NCBI GenBank assembly: GCA_015501075.1 | Contig: JADNYJ010000009.1 | Span: 487,221 to 551,220, forward strand | Direction of reading: 5' to 3' | Length of the DNA stretch: 64,000 nucleotides | Origin: Gymnopilus junonius | Taxonomy: Eukaryota; Basidiomycota; Agaricomycetes; Agaricales; Galerinaceae | In this document: positions 11,509-22,464 of the stretch, piece after piece | Numbering within the stretch: the stretch's first letter is position 1 | Layout of the letters: every line of letters begins with the position of its first letter | The notes under the pieces: model-generated | Database searches by the model: none | What the model was told of the DNA's origin: nothing | What the model saw: the letters and a program-made list of their open reading frames with translations, nothing else | Made by a program: the position numbers and the translations under genes

Positions 11509-13975
11509 TTACAATTGGCTGAATGGTCCGGACGCCTTTGGGCTGCACATGAGGGATCTGATGCCATGTAATTCAGCATGCCTATCACATTGCATAATGT
11601 CGAGTCGTCTAGACTCTCCTCTCTGGATGATTTCTTCAAGTGAAGTGAGAGATCCGGTTAGGTTCAGAACAGGCAACAGCTCGACATGGGGCAACCTGCG
11701 ATTCGGTAGATCAAGCAATTTGCACATTTCCTGGGGCTCTTGAAGTTGCATGAGGGGCAAGGAAAAGAGGTCTTCACGTTCTGACGAACGAACCTTGACG
11801 TGGGATCCAACCTCTAAATGATTAGTTGACAGTGAGAGAAAATCTTCATAGTTTGGATATAGCATGACATAGCCCCGAAGGTAGACCAATTCAATAAAAT
11901 ATCTCTTCCACGACTTCAACCAGTGATTGGAACGTACACCTTCCACGACATTATCTTCAAGGGTGAACACCGACTCTGCGAAGCGAAAGGATAAGTAATC
12001 GTGAAATTCTCGCCAGTGGTCTGGGAAGTACACGGCCCCCCAACTGCATGGTACCTGTGATAGGTACGGTGTCATAGGATCTGCCAATCCTCCACGGAGA
12101 AGAAAGATCGAGGGTTAAATGGTCGACGACCTTCAAGAGGTAGTTCGAGGTGTTTTTGTTGATAAAGACTGACACCAAACAGGGCCGGGATTTTGTCATT
12201 CGAATCTCCATATCTGAACAACATATTTGTTGAGTCAAACCTCTATTCAACAGCTCCTTGATTACCTGTAGCGCAAGATGGTCATCTTGATCCAGGCATA
12301 AAAGAGGGGAGACACTTCGACGTCGTCTTCAAGGAGCACGCCATAGGAGTCATTACTCTGTGGGTACCAAGATTCCAAGACGGCAGGCAGGAGGTCAGCA
12401 TGGATTATTCTGCGATGAAGGAAAACGCGGCCAATTGGCCAGATCATGTTTGCAGCAACATCGAGCGTCTCTGTGTCACAATCTTGCTCCACGTTTATAC
12501 GAAGGTCCAGAGAATCTCCGAAATAACGAGCATTTGAAAGCGACTCGAAGAGTCGCAATAGAGACTGAGGACGATCCTTAGTGATCACACTGACGACTAT
12601 CTGAGGAGTGTGCCAACCTAAATAAACAAGTAAGCAAAGTATTGGTTCCGGGACTGGATGAATTACTTTTCCATTCTTCCAAAGACAGTGATGACATCCA
12701 CTCTATATGGTCTAAATCCTTACGAGGGATTAGAATAACTGTTGCATCATGAAACGACGGATGATTTAATTCTGAGCGTAGGAATCCTATCAATGGGTCC
12801 ATTTCTTTGACGGACATAACCACGTCGACAGAAACTCGCTGATTATCAAGCCAGCCTGAAAGTATTGCGCTTCCCTCCCTTGTAAATGACAATGATGTGC
12901 GACCTGTGAGAAAGTCGTACTTGACAATACATCGACTCCCTTGGAGAGAAGCTTCCTCAAAGTCTTGCTGAGCAGCCTGCTTGGGTATATCGTCGTAGAT
13001 AAGTACTTTTAATTGCTTTTCTTCTGTCCCTTGCATTGCGCAGATCAAGGGCGCTGCGCGTCGTAGATCTTCTCGTGTCGGAAGAAAGAATACAAACTGA
13101 GTCCTGAGAGGACCAGGTGGAGCGGCCATCGGGGAAACAGATTTGCTGCCTATCAAGTTGACCGAATGCGGGAGCACCCTAGATTCAACCTGAAATAGTA
13201 TACCTCCCGTAGTGTCAGAGAAATGAGTTGCTGTGTGGTGGCCAAAATCTGCCCAAGAGGAATATTCCAGTGTCCCAGAGCCAGCTACGAAAGAAGATAG
13301 GAGAGGGGACGGTGTTACGAAAGGTGGGATCACATATTCGGCAGAGAAGATTTGGCCAAGCTGAGGGTCCTGAGTTGAATGATAAATTGGCAATAGTACG
13401 CCTTTTGGGCCGAAAGGCAGAAACAGACTTGGCGGATGAAGAAGAGTCGTTCGCGCGGATTGGGGAAGATCTCTGAGGCCTGAATCGTCCATGATAAGGA
13501 TCCAGTCAGTCATAGCATGAGCAGCAGCTCTAAGAGTGGCAGAAATTGACCCCCGAAAGTCTGGTACTGGTTGCACAGAGATGTCTGGATGACCAGTAGA
13601 TCCAAGAGATGTAAATAGCCTCTGCAGCATATGGCGAATATCGGAGACGACGGCATCGGGGCATACAATGACGACCTCTCGAACATGCTCTTGGGGGGTA
13701 AGAAACGGCTTCAATAGTTCTGGAGTGCGGTGCAAGGATGCTGCCGCAATTGGCAAAATAGCTACGAGAGATTGAGAAGGCAGAGTCCGGGTGCGATGTG
13801 TACCCAAGAAAGTTGTTAGATTGGAAAGCTGTTTGAATTCGTTGACTGCAAGGTTGCCTGGCGTGTAGAGAAACGCGGGACGGCTGGAATAGAGAAGAAC
13901 AGAAATTGCAAAGAGGCACGACGAGGTGACGACGGAGAGCAGAAAGAAACTAGGGTTCAAGGACATAGTGGTCAC
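11509..13975 (-). CDS. Type II membrane glycosyltransferase-like protein (GT-A fold)
   Basis: Four exons on the minus strand: 13975-12667, 12617-12266, 12213-12131, 12080-11509, giving about 771 residues. A second ATG at 13966 is an equally good start. A single hydrophobic helix at about residues 8-30 suggests a Golgi or ER signal anchor. The C-terminal half begins with VVVSVITKDRPQSLLRLFES, a typical GT-A nucleotide-sugar entry, and holds the acidic motif GVLLEDDVEVSP, a candidate metal-binding DxD-like site. It ends with the conserved blocks PCSWGAVYFPDHWREF and HDYLSFRF. The third intron (12081-12130) has donor GTCGTC, an internal TTTAAC branch-like site and acceptor GGCAG; it preserves frame. 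If it is really coding, a frameshift would have to be assumed instead. Homologues are widespread hypothetical proteins in mushrooms; donor and acceptor sugars are unknown to me. Confidence 0.75.
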
Positions 13976-14205
13976 TAGAGGGGTGAACCATAAATTAAAG
14001 ACGCGACTGGTATTAGATCAAGATGATCATCACCACGTGGACATGAGGCTAACCCCTCCTTCATTAATGAACAAACGTATACTAACTATCTACCACTAAA
14101 AATGATGCATGCAGAACTGGTATAAAGTAGATTCAGATGTGCCGTGCTGTCTTCCAATTTATATCAGGCTATGAACGAATGGCCACTTCTGTAGTTGAAA
14201 GACTG

Positions 14206-15380
14206 TTAGTCAAGGGTGGTGAGGATCGCAGAAGAAAACGAACTGAAGAATTCATAAGACATCCAGCAGAGAGCGGAGCTTGGCATAATAGTCAAGACTC
14301 TAGGTGTCAACCCTCGCCCATAGCCTTTGATACCATCCCGAGCCCAAATCACCCGGAGAGCATCGAACATTCCTCTAACGTTCCGAATGTCCTGGTCGCT
14401 CGAGACCCCCCGCGTCTGCAACATCGTCTTCGCTACATCTAACGGAGTTGTCACAGCAGCAGCAACAGCACCAGCTATGCCTCCGGCCAAAATGTGTGAT
14501 TGTGGTGAGTATTCGTTCCGTGGATTCATAAATCGTTTGACGTGCTCGTATACACTGTATTGGATGGCATTGAAAGGTATTGAAATGGCGAGTGTTGTGG
14601 GATAAGAAACATAGAAAGCGCCAATACCTTCCGCTCCATATACTGCCCGAGCGCAAGCCCATACGGAGCGAAATTCTGACTGATGAAGTTGCATTCTTTG
14701 CTTCACCACTGAAAGTAAGGACGAAGGTCAGAATCCAGAAGATTGCTTTACTGGCTCGTTACACACCATCGAAAGGATTCATAAAGGCATCAGCGGCGAT
14801 AGTGGCAGACGCTCCTGCCAGAGCTAAAAACTGAATGAGCAACGAGCAACGGGAAGAAGATCCTGCAAATGCACAACTCACATGTAGCCAACCATTGGTT
14901 CCCAGCTTGATTCCCACCAGCAAGCTCTTTTACCGCCTCCAATGTACCAAAATGCACTGCGTGAGCAGGACCAGCCCCCAGAATCACAGACGAAACGCCT
15001 CTCCACAGCGCTCTTAGTCCTTCAGTGGATGATATTTTCGAGAAGGCATTGCCAACACCACTGTAGACCGCCACTGGTGATGTGGCGAAAACTTGCATTC
15101 GCGTCTACGAGTGTGTCCGTAAGCAGAAGGTGGACGGGAAGATAGGGAAGGATTACTTTAATACTGTCTATGGGAAACATAACAGCATGCTCTGAGATGC
15201 CAGCCTGAATTGCTTCAGATTTGCGACACAGCAGAGTTGGAATAACTGTGTCTTACAAGTGCGCCTGCCAGCATGTTGACCTGTGGAATGGCGTCAGAAA
15301 GTACACGGAAAGGAAGACAAGGGGCGTACAGCAAGTCCAGCATTTGAGGGCAGCGATTCATAGTCTGGATCTTCGGCCAT
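14206..15380 (-). CDS. MRS3/MRS4: Mitoferrin, mitochondrial iron carrier (Mrs3/Mrs4 type)
   Basis: Six exons on the minus strand: 15380-15330, 15280-15257, 15204-15157, 15104-14882, 14823-14767, 14708-14206, giving 301 residues in frame. All three mitochondrial carrier signatures are present: PIDSIKTRMQ, NPFDVVKQRMQ and TPLDVAKTMLQ, one per repeat, each followed by paired transmembrane helices. The sequence EHAVMFPIDSIKTRMQ and the middle repeat (ADAFMNPFDVVKQRMQLH) are diagnostic of mitoferrins, which import Fe2+ through the inner membrane for haem and Fe-S cluster synthesis. Exon 2 is only 24 bp. The acceptor of intron 4 was set by frame: the nearer TTCAG would break the conserved SLAGASATIAADAF block. 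Confidence 0.93.
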
Positions 15381-16299
15381 TAGGTAGATGTAGTTGAAAT
15401 TGTAGACAAGGAAGGTGGGATTTTACCTCACCCAACAAATGAGTGGGTCGAGGAAGAAGAGAAAGCGTCGAACAGTCAGAGTCACACCGCGACCTAAGTA
15501 CATCCATGGGACTATCTCATCGGGGCACCCTCCAGCCGGAAACTTTTTCTCAGCATGAGAACTGGTTTGCGTCTCAACATGGTTGCCTTTAAGAATTTTG
15601 ATTTCCTTGAAAAAATTACATATGTTTTTTACGAGTGACGACAGTACACATCTTCGTCATCCAACTGTATCCTCGTACACCATGCATAGGAAAGCGTAGC
15701 AATGCCCAATTTTTCACTTTCGACCAGGGACGTCACAAGGGGTGAAGCTTGAAGCAAGAGCTACCCACAAGTAGGGTCGTATTTTTATCGAGTTCTCCAG
15801 TTCACATTCCATAACACTGTTGGAAACACAAGTTCAAGGATTAATATATATATGTCCATCTTCATTAGCTAGCCATTGGCCCATAATATTTACTTTCGGT
15901 TTCTGGGGCCTGAGAGACTTAAGAAATTGAGAATCTTCTCAGCTTCTCAGAGTTGACGGGGAAAGGTCGCACGGCATATTGCCTATGCAGCAGGCCGAAA
16001 TCGTATTTTTGTGAACGATATTTAGTTCTGGGAAGATATTTTGAATGAACCTAGAATTAAGCGAAGGTGGATCAGCCCATAGGTGCTTATCTGACATGGT
16101 CGATTGATGTCTGTTAAATCATCGTAACCATTTTTCCGTCACTACAGATACTTTTATTCAGCGTATGTGGAATAGATTCCTGTAGCGATGGGATAGAAAT
16201 TTCCTGTGAAAAAAACTGAGAAAACGAAACATTTGGAGCTTATAAGTGAAAGCGCCCAACCTTCTAGCAGGGATTAAATACTTCTATTGGCGTGCGGCG
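15381..16299. other. Intergenic, no gene seen (upstream of mitoferrin, downstream of XPT1)
   Basis: About 920 bp with no convincing ORF, tRNA or repeat. It must hold the mitoferrin promoter next to 15380 and the XPT1 3' end next to 16300. A short TA-rich run lies near 15840. I cannot point to a defined iron-response element. Confidence 0.5.
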
Positions 16300-17405
16300 C
16301 TACACGACCTTTCCTCGATCCGACGCAGCTCGACGGTCATGTTCCTCGATGTCTCTGAGTGAATGCGTCAATTAAGTGGAAGGAGATAATGAAGAGGAAA
16401 CCTTACGTTGCTTCCCATGGGTAGTTTAACCTTTGAAAAATCAGAATATATGAAGATGTGGAGACGTGAATACTTACCAGACATCCTCAACTTCCTCGCC
16501 GGCAAAGTAACTAATCCGAATACTTCGTCAATAATTGTCACGTCTAAATAACAAAAAAGAGGAACTGACGGTGTTCCTGAGGGCAGTTCAGCTCGCTTGG
16601 GCTTTAACTTGTTATGGACAACAAAAATCCCAAATTGTGTCGCAGCGCGCAGTGTCTCGCGTTCTGCTTCAGGATAGGACAATAGTTCTGCTTCGACATC
16701 CTTCTTCAGTTCCGAGAGGGCGTAACTTGGGAAAATTAGCCATGAGGGCCACTACTCCAACTTGAACAAGGGACTTACTGCAAGGTCTTGCGAGTATCAT
16801 CGACTTCGTCCTTGAATAAAGGGACTGACTATAGTAACTGTTTGAAATGCAAATAAGAACTTACGACTATAAGGTTATGCTTGCCAAGTAGCAGCTTCCC
16901 CGAATCCGGGCCGCTTTTGCAGTACATTAGATACAACAACCTGTGAATACTTTTTCGTTCACTTACAGCCACTGAGTACGAATAACTTCATTTCCTATTT
17001 GCTCCGCTGTAGCTCCGTCGACCGGCTCATATAGAGAGAGACCTATTGCTTGAATCTGCAGCGTTTTGTTCCCTGTTTCTTGCCGCAAAAATGTCCGCTT
17101 TTATTGAGGGCCTCATCAAGGCGTCCAACCCAATTAACAGTGCTTATGCTTACCATAACTCGTGCTGGGAAGAATCCACTGAATAACGCGCTATAGTTAT
17201 GAATTAATTGAGATGGGTTAGATGACCGACCCTCCTCCTGAAGGAAGCGATAAATTTTTGAGGGATGCCTAGACAGATATAGCCACTAACCAATGGCAAT
17301 TAACAAGTCAGGGTTAAATTCAGCGGCGATCTTTGGAGTAACCTGGCGAATGAGGTTGTGAATGTCATTGTAGCTGACATGCCAATATTTGATTTCGTTG
17401 GCCAT
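16300..17405 (-). CDS. XPT1: Xanthine phosphoribosyltransferase
   Basis: Ten exons on the minus strand: 17405-17291, 17237-17231, 17178-17154, 17097-16967, 16913-16865, 16810-16779, 16725-16570, 16510-16478, 16430-16407, 16354-16300, joining in frame to 208 residues, about the yeast length. Key sites are the N-terminal YNDIHNLI, the pyrophosphate loop IAIGGGGFFPARV, the PRPP-binding motif LIVDEVDDTRKTL and the C-terminal YFAGEEVEDVWLNYPWEA. The enzyme makes XMP from xanthine and PRPP in purine salvage. Exon 2 is a 7-nt micro-exon (GAGGAGG) that supplies the middle glycines of the loop; skipping it shifts the frame. Ten exons in 1.1 kb is dense even for a basidiomycete. It is divergent from RPC53. 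Confidence 0.93.
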
Positions 17406-17557
17406 GAGAGAGAGATAGTAATACGCAGAGGAGAAAAGATAAAGAACAGATTGGGTCCTCGTGTGACAGTTGCCACTTTTGATTCATTTCCAATTTCTGT
17501 CCACTGGCAGGCAACATGCCCGGTTAGATCACTGACTTTTCTCTATTCTTCTGACCA
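17406..17557. promoter_or_regulatory. Bidirectional promoter between XPT1 and RPC53
   Basis: The 152 bp between two divergent start codons must carry both promoters and 5' UTRs. The call rests on gene geometry only. Confidence 0.45.
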
Positions 17558-19033
17558 ATGACTATGCCTTCAGACCCTTCATCCAGTACACCCATCCCCA
17601 AAGCTATCGGGAGTCTTGCAAAAAAGCAGAACGATGTAACCAGACAGGGAACCCAAAAGCTCAAATTTGTTCCGACCCTTCCACAACGGAGGAAGAAGGA
17701 GTACGCCCTTTGTCATTCTTTTTGGCATTGCATCCTTACTTGATGAACTCAGAGAAGTCAAACCGGTTCGTTTGAATTTGTCTGGGAGAGTTGCCTAAGT
17801 AACTAATATTTACCAGGAACCTAGCCCGACTGTCATCCCGCCTGCTTCACAAAGTGATCGTGGTCGCGGCAGGGGTAGAGGTGACGGCAGAGGTAGGGGT
17901 CGGGGTAGAGGTGGTGCCCCTTCTGTAGTTGAGATGACCGCCAGTGGTCCTTTTGCCATGGGCCCGGCTTTGGCTGGCAATAACGCCCGAAGGTCTACTC
18001 CTCGTTCTGCCTTCGCACCTACGGGACCCATAGGCATACTCTCCTCGAGTGCTGGTGGGGGTCTTTCTCAGACTGGCCCACCGTCACTAAGAAAGAACGA
18101 CACGAAAAATGGCCCGGTCAAAACAGAAGAAGACGAGGTCTACTCTGATCCTGATGAAGGTGTTGAGATCATAGATATGGACAATGTTCGTCAAATGGAC
18201 TGGATGGCCCCTGAGAGTCTACGCAAGGAACGTGAAAGCATTAAGAAGGTCAAGAAGGAGGAACAAGCTGATGACATCGGTAATCGAATTTTATTCATTG
18301 TATGGAGTTGATTTAATCTCTCGATTTTGCAGCGGCAGTCAACGGAGATCCAGATAACGCCCTAAACCTTAGCGAAAGCGAGGCAGAGGAAGAGTTGGAA
18401 GATATAATGGAAGATTTTGCCACTCAAGCTACATTGAACATGGTAAAGCTCTTTTTGTCTTCGATATTTATTTTTTATAAATGTTTCTGAAGGATGAATC
18501 TTTGCGAGAGGAGAGGTTGTATTTCTTCCAATTTCCCTCCCCGTTCCCCACATTCACGACAAAAAACGCAACACCCATGGAAGTCGACCAGGTTGTTCCT
18601 GTTGCCTCAGAAAGGAAAGTTTCGTTTGCACCAGATGTCAAGCCCGGTGTCAACGCAGAGTCACGGACTCCTTCGGTAGTCCCAACAGAGTCTCCTGAAT
18701 CGTTTCACGTTGATGGGGTCATAGGTCAACTTGAAGTATATAAAAGCGGTGCAGTCAAAATGCGACTAGCGAATGGCACCTTGCTAGACGTATGTGCCGC
18801 TCATGTCGCATTTGGAACATTTTATTCACTTGGTGTAGGTCAATGCTGCAAGTCAGCCGTCTTTTCTTCAGCAAGTTGTTCACCTGGACAAGGCTGGAAA
18901 GCAACTAACTGTTTTGGGCGAAGTCAACAAGCAGTTTGTTGTTTCACCAAATGTTGATGCACTTTTGATCGCTGTAGAGAATGCAAGCCGCCTGGTAGAT
19001 GGAGAGGAGAAATTGTTCAAAATGGAGTCTTAG
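17558..19033 (+). CDS. RPC53: RNA polymerase III subunit C53 (RPC4)
   Basis: Six exons: 17558-17700, 17753-17765, 17817-18279, 18333-18442, 18493-18789, 18839-19033, giving 406 residues in frame. The second exon is only 13 nt. The N-terminal half is low complexity with an arginine-glycine stretch (about residues 60-90), as usual for this subunit. The C-terminal RPC4 domain contains GQLEVYKSGAVKMRLANGT, then VVHLDKAGKQLTVLGEV and QFVVSPNVDAL. C53 pairs with C37 near the Pol III active site and acts in termination and reinitiation on tRNA and 5S genes. An alternative start at 17564 removes two residues. Confidence 0.93.
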
Positions 19034-19549
19034 AATATATCGAATCAAAGCTTTTGGACAACGCCCTAGCTTCCATATTTAGAGAGCAAAAGATAATAGA
19101 ATATACATGTACTGCCAGTATTTTGAAAAGTGCCTAGAGATAATACACTCAAAAGCACAATTCTAGACTCCACCAACGCCGCCCACACAATAAGAGGACT
19201 GTAGAAAAGAAGGTCAGCAAAGGCGCTTTAAAAACAAGAGAGAATAAGGGAGAATATCAGAAAAACAGAGTAGGTCCACCAAAGCAGACCCTTCTGAAGG
19301 TAGCTGAGTTAAGTTTCTGCAGTGCAGGATGCGCTCCTGCGTAAAGCCAAATGCCTCAAACATCATATATAAAGAACAAAAGGGTACAACACAAGAAAAG
19401 AAAAAGACACTCACCGAAGGAGAACGTTGTGGTCGATGGAAGGGACAAAGGATGATCAACAGAAAAAAAGGGATTATATAGGTGATTTTAAAGTCCGCTA
19501 ACTCCGAAATCACGGGGAATATGTCTGGGATGCTCTTGACGAGACAGTG
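19034..19549. other. Intergenic, RPC53 3' end and TAF10 promoter
   Basis: About 515 bp with no supportable ORF. It contains A-rich stretches (19360-19480) before the TAF10 start but no recognisable repeat or RNA gene. Confidence 0.45.
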
Positions 19550-20195
19550 ATGTCGAATACACAACAGACCTATCCCATCTCTTCCTCAGACCCACAAGCT
19601 CAGCCGAATGGCGGGGGCACAACTGCCTCGAGCTCTGTCTCGACACACCCTGCAGCACCCCAGTCGCGGCAAGCAGCGGAGGAAGCTCGAAAGGACCGAA
19701 CACTGGCGGAATTCATGCTGATGCTTGACGAGTACGAGCCATTGGTGCGTTTGCGGTCATTTCGGCTTGATGTCGTTTATTTCACGAACTTGAAAGATCC
19801 CCAACGAAGTGACCGACTATTACTTGCAACGCGTTGGGTTTGATTGTCAGGACGTCCGCCTGTGGGTTCCATTGTTTCTCGTCGATGAGTGCCACTCATA
19901 AGGGATTATCCAGGAAGAGACTGTTATCACTTGCTGCGCAGAAATTCGTGTCTGACATTGCGGCCGATGCATACCAACATGCCCGTATCCGAACGAATGC
20001 GACGGGAGGGCGAGCTAGGGTGAATCAGCCGCTGACAGGACCTGGTTCTGCCAAGGTTTGTGCGGACGCTGCCTGGACAGTCTTTGCGCTGACATGCACT
20101 AGGACAAGACACGGACGACATTGACGATGGATGATCTGAGTGCAGCGCTGGGGGAATATGGAATTAATGCGCGGAAGCCAGAGTACTACACATAA
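19550..20195 (+). CDS. TAF10: TAF10, shared TFIID and SAGA histone-fold subunit
   Basis: Four exons: 19550-19744, 19797-19861, 19914-20055, 20103-20195, giving 164 residues in frame. A serine- and proline-rich N-terminus of about 45 residues precedes the TAF10 histone fold: [16 protein letters not shown], then [17 protein letters not shown], then [18 protein letters not shown], and the C-terminal helix [18 protein letters not shown]10 pairs with TAF8 in TFIID and with Spt7 in SAGA. SGF73, another SAGA subunit, starts only 60 bp beyond this stop on the same strand. Confidence 0.96.
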
Positions 20196-20255
20196 TCATG
20201 TGACTGTAATATAAAGTGTATTTGAATTGATTGTCTTTAATTCTGCTCGTTCACG

Positions 20256-21444
20256 ATGACTCTCAAATTGAAACCATCTCCTCCTCCTCAGGCGTCCTTT
20301 TCCTGGGACATTCCTCAGCCTTCTCCCGTTTCAGAGCCCCCTCTCTCTCCTCCAACATCATGGCTTCCTGCCCGCGACATGAGGCTCTTCGGCGCACGGC
20401 CACTCACCTCAACTTCTGAAATTGGGCTCGTCAAATGCAACGAATGTGGAAAGCCTGTCCTGCGCAGTTTTATGACAGAACACGCAGGTTGTCTTCCACA
20501 TCTATATCTCCCTTACCATCTTGTTCATATTCTCCTGCACAGCCAACTGTACACTAATTCGCAGCGGCGGAAAGAAAGGCGCCAAGGGCAAGGCCGATGC
20601 GGAAGGTATATCTGACCTTGCTGATTAGCAAGCCTGTCTGCTCATCCTTCGTCTCCAAGATCTCAAGAAAGGTTCTAAAAAGCGCAAGGCTTCCCCGTCA
20701 CCGGATGAGCCAACGAAGAAGAAGACCAAGCCCGCAACTAAAGTTACCAAAGGCCGTATCAGAGGCCCAGTTGACTTCGACAAGCAATGCGGTGTCATTA
20801 ACGACAAAGGTCTCCCTTGCTCTCGCTCCCTGACCTGCAAATCACACTCCATGGGCGCCAAACGTGGCGTTCTAGGTCGATCACGGAACTATGACGACCT
20901 TCTGCTCGACTGGAATCGTGCGCACAACCCTAACTTTGTGGAGCCACCGAAGCGTGAAACGAAAGCGGAGAAAAAGGAAAAGCGAGAGAAGGAGAAACTG
21001 GAAAAGAAGAGGCTTGCGGGGGAGGCTGCCGCTGCAACGGGCCTTGATCCCACTTCAACCGGGAAGAAACCTGGCACAGGCTCCTCCAAGAAGTTGGGTA
21101 AGAAGGCTGCAGCTGCAGCAGCCGCACAGCAACGTCTTGCGGAGGAACTGCGCGAAGACGTATCGGAGGATTTGGATGACTTGGATTCGGAAGTGGAAGT
21201 GGAAGAGCTCATCAAGAGCGTTAGAACGGCAAAGGAAAATGGATTGATTGGTGTGCCATTGGCTGTTCCTTGCGATGCGGGTACATGGTTTATCCAACGG
21301 AGAGAACGAGCGCGGTGTTGCCGCGACTTGTTATTCAGTGCACTCGGAAGCGGTACTGGAACAGGCGGGGGGATTGTATCTATGGGATTGGGGACGAGGA
21401 GCACAAGCCTGAGCGGTGGAAATGCAGGAATGCGGCTGGCTTGA
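20256..21444 (+). CDS. SGF73: SAGA deubiquitinase-module anchor Sgf73 (ataxin-7 family)
   Basis: Three exons: 20256-20487, 20543-20605, 20660-21444, giving 359 residues in frame. A zinc finger near residues 62-82 ([17 protein letters not shown] then NC across intron 1) matches the Sgf73 finger that docks on the deubiquitinase module. The SCA7 domain follows at about residues 140-195 ([43 protein letters not shown]). After that come a long lysine/glutamate-rich helix, an alanine run and an acidic patch. In yeast Sgf73 tethers Ubp8-Sgf11-Sus1 to SAGA and helps H2B deubiquitination. It lies directly downstream of TAF10. Confidence 0.94.
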
Positions 21445-21540
21445 GATACCACTGTACTTTTATTATACCCCTATTTATGTTGTAAATCATTATGGACAAA
21501 TAAATATTCGGCTTTGCACCTGCTACGCTCTCTCACAGCA

Positions 21541-22346
21541 ATGCACTTCGCCCTCTTTTTCTTCTTTCTTGTTTCCTCCGTCAATGCTCTTCATTTCTAT
21601 CTCGACGCAAATCAAAAGCGTTGTTTTATTGAAGAGCTGCCAACCGATACCGTTGTGGAAGGTATTTCTTTCTCAATTCACTGCAATCAATCCCTCGTCA
21701 CCTTTCTTCCAGGGCATTACCGTGGTCTGGAATGGTCTGAGCAACAGCAAAAGTACACAGAAAACCCAGAACTCGGAATCGTTGTTCAAGTACAGGCATG
21801 TATCCATTATGAGTTTAGCTTCCATACCCTTTGCTAAGCGTTTATTCTGCAGGAGGAGCCATCTGGCCACATTGTAGTCAAGACCACCGGGCCCCTCGAG
21901 GGCAAATTTACCTTCACTTCTCATGAAGCAGGAGACCATTCTATATGTCTCTCGACCAACTACACGTCATGGTTCAGTCATACACACATCCGACTTTATC
22001 TCGACATCGTTGTGGGTTCAACCAAACCCGACGTGGAACATGACAGGTCTCATGTTTCTCAACTGGCTTCGAAGGTCCGCGACCTGAATCAGAAACTCGA
22101 GGATATCAGGAGGGAACAGCAGTACCAGCGAGAGCGTGAGGAAGACTATCGTGATTTGAGTGAAGCCACAAACGCGCGCGCAGTGTGGTATAGTATTGCT
22201 CAAATTACTGTACTGCTTGCAACATGTGCTTGGCAGTTGCGGCATCTTAAGGTATGCTTATTCTTAGTATTCTTTGACTTTCGGACATGTCTTAATTATT
22301 ATTAATTTCTTTGCAGCGCTTCTTCGAGGATCGGAAGATGCGGTAG
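21541..22346 (+). CDS. p24/EMP24-GP25L family cargo receptor (Erp1/TMED-like)
   Basis: Four exons: 21541-21661, 21713-21795, 21853-22251, 22317-22346, giving 210 residues. There is an N-terminal signal peptide (ending near VNALHF), a GOLD domain with the conserved cysteine pair CFIEELP and HSICLSTN, the block GKFTFTSHEAGDH, a coiled coil (about residues 150-180), one transmembrane helix and a short cytosolic tail RFFEDRKMR with a diphenylalanine COPII-type signal. These proteins cycle between ER and Golgi in COPI and COPII vesicles. Intron 2 (21796-21852) is best read as GC-AG (CAG|GCATGT), which keeps the VQ that animal TMED homologues have at this point; the alternative donor GTACAG six bases upstream also stays in frame. 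Confidence 0.88.
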
Positions 22347-22464
22347 TAAGCTTGTATTAAATAATTGCTTCGGAAATCTTCACGCTTTTACTACCCTTGC
22401 ATATTTTTCTGACAGACATTCTCCTTACGCGCAGTGGAAAGGAGACATAAGTTTTTTTTCACTC

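Noticed and set aside
12061..12135. Possible frameshift in the glycosyltransferase gene between PLEG and DPMTPYLSQ
   Set aside because: A 50-bp GTCGTC..GGCAG intron with an internal TTTAAC branch-like site resolves the frame and all exon phases close, so no frameshift is needed.
20889..21452. 187-codon minus-strand ORF opposite SGF73 exon 3
   Set aside because: It is the serine/alanine-rich shadow of the lysine/alanine-rich SGF73 coding strand; it has no domain or splice context.
21784..21800. GTACAG as the only donor of p24 intron 2
   Set aside because: It stays in frame but deletes two residues conserved in the GOLD domain of TMED proteins, so the GC donor six bases later is preferred; kept as an alternative.
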